Both the position numbers and the translations under genes were made by a program. The notes below the pieces were generated by a model. The model saw only the letters and a program-made list of their open reading frames with translations, was not told the DNA's origin and did not search any database. A DNA stretch of 9,616 nt from Spirochaetales bacterium (lineage in GTDB: Bacteria > Spirochaetota > Spirochaetia > Sphaerochaetales > Sphaerochaetaceae), in the NCBI GenBank assembly GCA_017962865.1, contig JAGCUM010000255.1, positions 1 through 9,616 of the forward strand, given 5' to 3'. The first letter of the stretch is position 1; the number at the start of each line of letters is the position of its first letter. Below are positions 6,259 to 9,616 of the stretch, piece after piece.

Positions 6259-6884
6259 AGTATAAGGCAGTATTCTTTGATATGGACGGAACCCTGATGG
6301 ATACATCCAGGGGAATCTACGCCTCCGGCAGATATGCCATGGAGAGCCTCGGCTACAAGGTTGCGGCAGACGAGAAATGGGAAGGCTTCATCGGCCCACC
6401 GCTCGGAGACTGTTTCCGCATCACTTTCAAGATCAAAGACGATGACATAATCGAGAAGCTCTGTGAAGCCTTCCATGATTTCTACATCAGGGAGGGATGC
6501 TTCCTTTCGGACTTCTACCCCGGAATCGTCCGGACGCTGAAGGCTCTCAAGGAAAGAGGATACACGCTGGGAATCGTAAGCATGAAGAACGAGGACGTCC
6601 TTCAGAACATGTGCTCACACTTCGGTATCGACAAGTACTTCGACGTAGAGGCAGGCATTGACCTCACCGGCACGATGAACAAGGCGCAGCTGCTGAAGGA
6701 ATCCTTTGCAAAGCTGGGGCTCAAGGGTTCGGAGTGTGTGCTTGTAGGCGACACCCATTTCGATTATCTGGGTTCCAGAGATGCAGGTTGCGACTTCATA
6801 AAGGTGAACTGGGGCTTCGGGTACACAAAAGAGGATGCCGGAAGCATCAGTGACCCAAACGATATCCTGAAATTAGTCGAATAA
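6255..6884 (+). CDS. HAD-family phosphatase, phosphoglycolate-phosphatase/PpaX-like
   Basis: The protein has 209 residues, the usual length for small HAD subfamily I phosphatases with a helical cap. All four HAD motifs are visible: I is FFDMDGT with nucleophile Asp9 and Asp11; II is Ser109 in GIVSMKNE; III is Lys143; IV is GDTHFD with Asp166 and Asp170. Residues about 15-85 form the helical cap that sets substrate choice. Likely substrates are a small phosphate ester such as phosphoglycolate, a sugar phosphate or pyrophosphate; the sequence does not decide. The start is the ATG overlapping the preceding stop (ATGA). It gives a protein starting MKYKAVFFD, as expected, and is preceded by a purine-rich GGAGAGAAGAG. 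It is coupled to the acidic protein. Its stop lies 1 nt from the stop of the opposing aminotransferase gene. Confidence 0.9.
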   Translation: MKYKAVFFDMDGTLMDTSRGIYASGRYAMESLGYKVAADEKWEGFIGPPLGDCFRITFKIKDDDIIEKLCEAFHDFYIREGCFLSDFYPGIVRTLKALKERGYTLGIVSMKNEDVLQNMCSHFGIDKYFDVEAGIDLTGTMNKAQLLKESFAKLGLKGSECVLVGDTHFDYLGSRDAGCDFIKVNWGFGYTKEDAGSISDPNDILKLVE

Positions 6885-6885
6885 C

Positions 6886-8085
6886 TTAAAAAGTTCTGTT
6901 GTTATAGGCTTTCAAGCCTTCTTTCAGACAAATGCAGGCTTTCTCGAGATCATCCGTGTTCAGTACGTATGCTATTCTCACCTGATCACGCCCGAGGTCC
7001 TTGCTCTCGTAGAATCCTTCGGCAGGTGCAAGCATGACGGTCTCTCCCTTGTAGGAGAAATCCCTGAGCATGAAGATCGAGAAATCCTCTGCGTCCTCCA
7101 CAGGAAGCCTTGCAATCAGATAGAAGGCTCCGTTGGGTCTTGAGCACTTGACGCCCGGAATCGAGCGCAGTGCCTTGACTATGAAGTTGCGTCGCTTCTC
7201 ATACTCGGCCTTCACACTCTCGTGGTATGCAGGAGGTGCATTGAAGGCTGCAAGTGAGGCGTACTGCTCGACGGTCGGGGAACAGAGTCTTGCCTGGCTG
7301 AGCTTCAGTGTCTCACGGATGACGTTGCGGTTGCGGCAGATCAGGGCACCTACCCTGGCTCCGCACATCGAGAAGCGCTTGGACACGCTGTCGATGCAGA
7401 TGATGCGCTCGTTGCAGTCCGTGTACTTGAGCACGCTCGTGAACTTCTGGTTGTCATAGCAGAACTCGCGGTAGACCTCGTCCATGATCAGGAAGATGTC
7501 ATGGTCGCTGCACATGCGGATTATGGTCTCGAGCTCCTTGGGGCTGTAGATATGGCCGGTCGGGTTGTTGGGGCTGTTGAGCAGAATCGCACGGGTCTTG
7601 CTGGTTATCCTCTCCTCTATCAGGCTGAGCGGCGGAAGCGCGAAGTTATCCTCCAGCGTGCTGGTGACCGGAACGATGCTGACATTGGCCATCCTCGCGA
7701 AGGAGTGGACGTTCGTGTAATAAGGCTCGGGGACTATGATCTCATCACCCGGGTCGCAGAGGGTCATCAGTGAGAAAAGGATTGCCTCCGAACCGCCGGT
7801 GGTGATCAGGATGTCATCTATGGTGATATCGACATCCACATAGTCATGGTAGTACTTGACCAGGGCTTTGCGCAGAGCAAGGTCTCCGTCGCTCTCGCCG
7901 TAGGCGATGATGTCGTTCGGATAACTGTGGATGGCCTCGATGGCCTCCTTGGGGCTCTTGATATCGGGCTGACCGATGTTCAGGTGATAGACCTTGATTC
8001 CTCTTTCCTTGGCTGCCCTGGCATAGGGGGACAGTCTTCTGATGGGAGAGGCCTGGAAGCCGCGGATTCTATTGGATATCTCCAT
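6886..8085 (-). CDS. PLP-dependent class I/II aminotransferase, aspartate-aminotransferase-like
   Basis: The protein has 399 residues, the normal size for fold-type I aminotransferases. Key motifs are in place: GQPD at 38-41; TTGGSEA near 96-101 for the cofactor phosphate; Asn174 in SPNNPTG; Asp202 and Tyr205 in MDEVYREF for the pyridine ring; Lys236 in SVSKRFSM for the Schiff base, followed by GARVG; and Arg370 in VRIAYVL for the substrate carboxylate. It should exchange an amino group between an amino acid (aspartate, alanine or aromatic) and 2-oxoglutarate in the cytoplasm. Exact substrate choice cannot be read from the motifs. The start at 8085 is one base after the prs stop, with a GAAGG site inside the last prs codons, so translation is coupled. 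An upstream extension into prs on another frame is spurious. Confidence 0.93.
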   Translation of the reverse strand: MEISNRIRGFQASPIRRLSPYARAAKERGIKVYHLNIGQPDIKSPKEAIEAIHSYPNDIIAYGESDGDLALRKALVKYYHDYVDVDITIDDILITTGGSEAILFSLMTLCDPGDEIIVPEPYYTNVHSFARMANVSIVPVTSTLEDNFALPPLSLIEERITSKTRAILLNSPNNPTGHIYSPKELETIIRMCSDHDIFLIMDEVYREFCYDNQKFTSVLKYTDCNERIICIDSVSKRFSMCGARVGALICRNRNVIRETLKLSQARLCSPTVEQYASLAAFNAPPAYHESVKAEYEKRRNFIVKALRSIPGVKCSRPNGAFYLIARLPVEDAEDFSIFMLRDFSYKGETVMLAPAEGFYESKDLGRDQVRIAYVLNTDDLEKACICLKEGLKAYNNRTF

Positions 8086-8086
8086 T

Positions 8087-9373
8087 TTAGCCTTCTTCTT
8101 TCTTTGATTCTGCGTTCTGCTTCTTTGCGGCAGCGTTCTGAACGTCATCGACCAGGCGCTGGACAATCTTTCTGTTGTCAAGCAGAGGACTGATTGCCCT
8201 GCCGTGGTGCAGACGGTTGATGGTACGGGCGAAGAGCTCGCTGGCATCGGTCTGGATGAACCACTTCTTGGACAGGAGACTGTCATTGTGGTAGACGACG
8301 TTGGTGCCGATGATGTAATCGAAGATGCCTTCATCGTGGGCCTTGTCGAAGGTCTCGATGGCATTGCCGTTGAAGAACGGGAGGCTCACGATACATATGA
8401 TCTTCTTGGCGCCGCGCTCGCGGAGGAACTTCATGGCGATGAGCATGGTTCCGCCCGAGGCCAGCATATCGTCGGCTATGATGACGCTCTTGCCGTTGAC
8501 ATCTCCCAGAAGGTTGATGCTCTTGATGTTGGTGTTCTTGGCGCCAGTGGTCACGATCGAGTAATCACGCTCCTTGTAGAGCATGGCCAGCGGCCTGTGC
8601 AGAATCTGGGCATAGAACTTGTTGCGGGAAACCGCACCGACATCCGGGGAAACGACAGTGATATCGGGATCCGAGATATCGAGGATCTTCTTCAGCTCGA
8701 CAAGGATCTGGTAGGATGCATGCAGGTTCTCGAGATGGACTGTTCTGAAGCAGTTTTCGATTTCCTTGCTGTGGATATCCAATGTGATGATTCTTTCCAC
8801 TCCGAGACCTTCGCACATCTGACCGAACAGTGCAGCGGTGAGAGCCTCTCTGGAGCTCTTCTTGTGCTGACGTGAATACGGATAGGTGGGAAGCACCAGC
8901 GTAACGCTCTCGGCTCCGGCCAGATTCAACGCGTTGACGATGGTAAAAAGCATCATAATATGGTCGTTTACTGAGAAACTGACCGGATTTTCACACCCGT
9001 TTATCTTCATCGGGACATCGTTTGTGACATCGTAGATGATATAGATTCTGATTCCGCGCACAGGCTCCATGATCTCGGCCTTGACCTCGCCGTTGAGGAA
9101 CCTGGTGTATTTGACGGGGATATCGAAATTGGGGCAGATGAATTCAGTCGGGCATTTGCCGGAAGGAATCTTCTTGTTTCCCAGATCGTCGATGAATGTG
9201 ACTTCCCTCAGGATCTGATCCTCTGTCATACCGTACCTGTATGCCAGATTCTTGGAAAGTTTGTGGTAACGCTCGACATAGAGCCCCTTGAGGTGCTTTA
9301 TGACCTTACCGGACAAGTACTCGGAACCGGGACCTGTGATGATGCCCAGCTTGTGCGGTTTTACTATGCTCAT
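8087..9373 (-). CDS. prs: Ribose-phosphate pyrophosphokinase (PRPP synthetase), long form
   Basis: It makes PRPP from ribose 5-phosphate and ATP, feeding purine, pyrimidine, NAD, histidine and tryptophan synthesis. Motifs in the 428-residue product: FLNGE (92-96) where typical enzymes have FSDGE; EPVRG (103-107); PYSRQHKK (165-172) for the family's GYARQDRK; ITLDIHS (196-202) with Asp199 and His201; SPDVGAVSR (242-250); a catalytic-loop-like YKERD with Lys267 and Arg269; and the PRPP loop IADDMLASGGT (299-309) with Asp301 and Asp302. Usual enzymes have about 315 residues. The extra length is about 55 residues at the N terminus, a short insert near 119-135 and a Lys/Glu-rich tail. Long forms are known from spirochaetes. 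The start at 9373 has a strong AGGGGG site, whereas the in-frame ATG at 9406 lies within the second leader hairpin. It heads an operon with the aminotransferase. Confidence 0.93.
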   Translation of the reverse strand: MSIVKPHKLGIITGPGSEYLSGKVIKHLKGLYVERYHKLSKNLAYRYGMTEDQILREVTFIDDLGNKKIPSGKCPTEFICPNFDIPVKYTRFLNGEVKAEIMEPVRGIRIYIIYDVTNDVPMKINGCENPVSFSVNDHIMMLFTIVNALNLAGAESVTLVLPTYPYSRQHKKSSREALTAALFGQMCEGLGVERIITLDIHSKEIENCFRTVHLENLHASYQILVELKKILDISDPDITVVSPDVGAVSRNKFYAQILHRPLAMLYKERDYSIVTTGAKNTNIKSINLLGDVNGKSVIIADDMLASGGTMLIAMKFLRERGAKKIICIVSLPFFNGNAIETFDKAHDEGIFDYIIGTNVVYHNDSLLSKKWFIQTDASELFARTINRLHHGRAISPLLDNRKIVQRLVDDVQNAAAKKQNAESKKEEG

Positions 9374-9470
9374 GCATCCCCCTCGGACAATGCGCTGAGA
9401 CCCCACTCAGGCACCACTGCCCATTGTGTTTCTTTGACGGCATCTCCCTTTTCCCTAAGGGTCCGTCGTT
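9374..9470 (-). promoter_or_regulatory. Structured 5' leader of prs with two stem-loops
   Basis: The predicted transcript starts near 9470, so the leader is about 97 nt. Stem-loop 1 pairs GACGG with CCGTC (9463-9467 with 9436-9440) and, nested inside, CCCTT with AAGGG (9457-9461 with 9446-9450) around a 6-nt loop. Stem-loop 2 pairs ACAATG with CATTGT (9422-9427 with 9387-9392) and, inside, CTGAG with CTCAG (9406-9410 with 9395-9399), with an asymmetric internal loop. It ends 2 nt before the GAGGGGG ribosome site (9378-9384). I do not recognise a known riboswitch class. Function as a regulatory leader is inferred from the position and the paired arms. Confidence 0.5.
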
Positions 9471-9471
9471 G

Positions 9472-9488
9472 TTTCCATTATATGGAAA
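9472..9488. promoter_or_regulatory. Dyad covering the prs -10 box, candidate operator
   Basis: TTTCCAT (9472-9478) and ATGGAAA (9482-9488) are exact reverse complements separated by TAT. The -10 hexamer of prs lies at the centre, so the dyad spans roughly -19 to -2. A dimeric repressor bound here would block RNA polymerase. No U-tract follows in either direction, so it is not a terminator. Confidence 0.45.
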
Positions 9489-9506
9489 ACACATGGTCAT
9501 GGTCAA
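9477..9506 (-). promoter_or_regulatory. Sigma70-type promoter of the prs operon
   Basis: On the minus strand, TTGACC (9501-9506) and TATAAT (9477-9482) are 18 bp apart. The -35 matches at 5 of 6 bases and the -10 at 6 of 6. It is the best promoter in the window. Its -35 begins 2 nt after the stop codon of the upstream gene, so prs can be transcribed independently of that gene. The predicted start is near 9470. Confidence 0.8.
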
Positions 9507-9508
9507 AC

Positions 9509-9616
9509 TCATAGCGCATCGGAAGTGTTCTGTTTTCCGAACGTGGAACCCGAAGTAACCGTCACGTACCAGTCATCCCTTCCATCAGTATCTTTTCCGT
9601 CCGGAAAGCGGCTGAC
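9509..9616 (-). CDS. C-terminal end of a probable lamin-tail-domain protein (5' part outside the window)
   Basis: The first minus-strand frame from the right edge stays open for 35 codons and ends with TGA at 9509-9511. The peptide contains RFPDGKDTDGRDDWYVTVTS and then GSTFGKQN. This resembles the end of lamin-tail (LTD) domains, which commonly close with a 'PDG-D-T-D...dW/F...PG-x-xN' pattern. LTD proteins in bacteria are often secreted or lipid-anchored and may carry nuclease or other domains; nothing upstream is visible to tell. The family call rests on a short stretch and is tentative. The reading frame itself is supported by protein-like composition and by its stop lying just before the prs promoter. 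Confidence 0.55.
   Translation of the reverse strand, partial: VSRFPDGKDTDGRDDWYVTVTSGSTFGKQNTSDAL

Noticed and set aside
8086..8364. 93-codon N-terminal extension of the aminotransferase
   Set aside because: It lies inside prs in another frame, is Ser/Thr/Pro/Arg-rich and unlike any aminotransferase; the normal start MEISNRIRG is at 8085.
8204..8875. 223-codon plus-strand open frame opposite prs
   Set aside because: The opposite strand encodes a PRPP synthetase with all signature motifs over the same bases; the plus frame shows no recognisable motif or ribosome site.
9471..9490. The TTTCCAT/ATGGAAA dyad as a terminator of the upstream gene
   Set aside because: The stem is AT-rich and is not followed by a U-tract; its overlap with TATAAT fits an operator better.
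9374..9512. Upstream ATGs and a 68-codon minus-strand frame across the prs promoter and leader
   Set aside because: It spans the promoter and both hairpins, has unusual composition (many His, Met and Gly) and no ribosome site.

Overview
The window looks like chromosomal DNA from a moderate-GC spirochaete, perhaps a gut or anaerobic member of the Sphaerochaetaceae/Treponemataceae kind. This is inference from gene content: a large Ig-like and beta-rich lipoprotein with a spirochaete-style N-terminal pattern, a beta-barrel-like outer-membrane protein, a long-form ribose-phosphate pyrophosphokinase like those of Borrelia and Treponema, and a stand-alone NusG paralogue. No tRNA, rRNA, transposon, phage gene or CRISPR array was seen.

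Layout from left to right. Positions 1-2447 hold a minus-strand cell-envelope operon: a lipoprotein (444-2447) followed 7 nt downstream by an exported, probably outer-membrane protein that runs off the left edge. An AT-rich divergent spacer (2448-2636) carries a possible promoter and several ATTTG/CAAAT half-sites. On the plus strand, 2637-3176 encodes a small protein with two membrane helices and a cytoplasmic domain that could be PH-like. It converges, with 2 nt between stops, on a minus-strand NusG-family gene (3179-3727). A 119-bp spacer with a strong dyad separates that gene from a plus-strand operon: an 803-residue cytoplasmic protein with a very acidic, proline-rich linker of about 395 residues (3847-6258), and a HAD phosphatase (6255-6884) joined to it by an ATGA overlap.

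The HAD gene converges, with 1 nt between stops, on a minus-strand operon of prs (8087-9373) and a PLP-dependent aminotransferase (6886-8085). The aminotransferase start codon lies one base after the prs stop. prs has the clearest promoter in the window, with a perfect TATAAT embedded in a 17-bp dyad, and a predicted leader of about 97 nt containing two stem-loops in front of the Shine-Dalgarno sequence. The right edge holds the last 35 codons of another minus-strand gene, probably a lamin-tail-domain protein.

Functionally, the prs operon joins central nucleotide and amino-acid precursor metabolism (PRPP supply and transamination). The left operon is surface-directed. The NusG paralogue and the acidic protein are the least explained parts. 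The best leads for something undescribed are the acidic protein with its recurring short PF-acidic motifs, the structured prs leader, and the orphan NusG paralogue.
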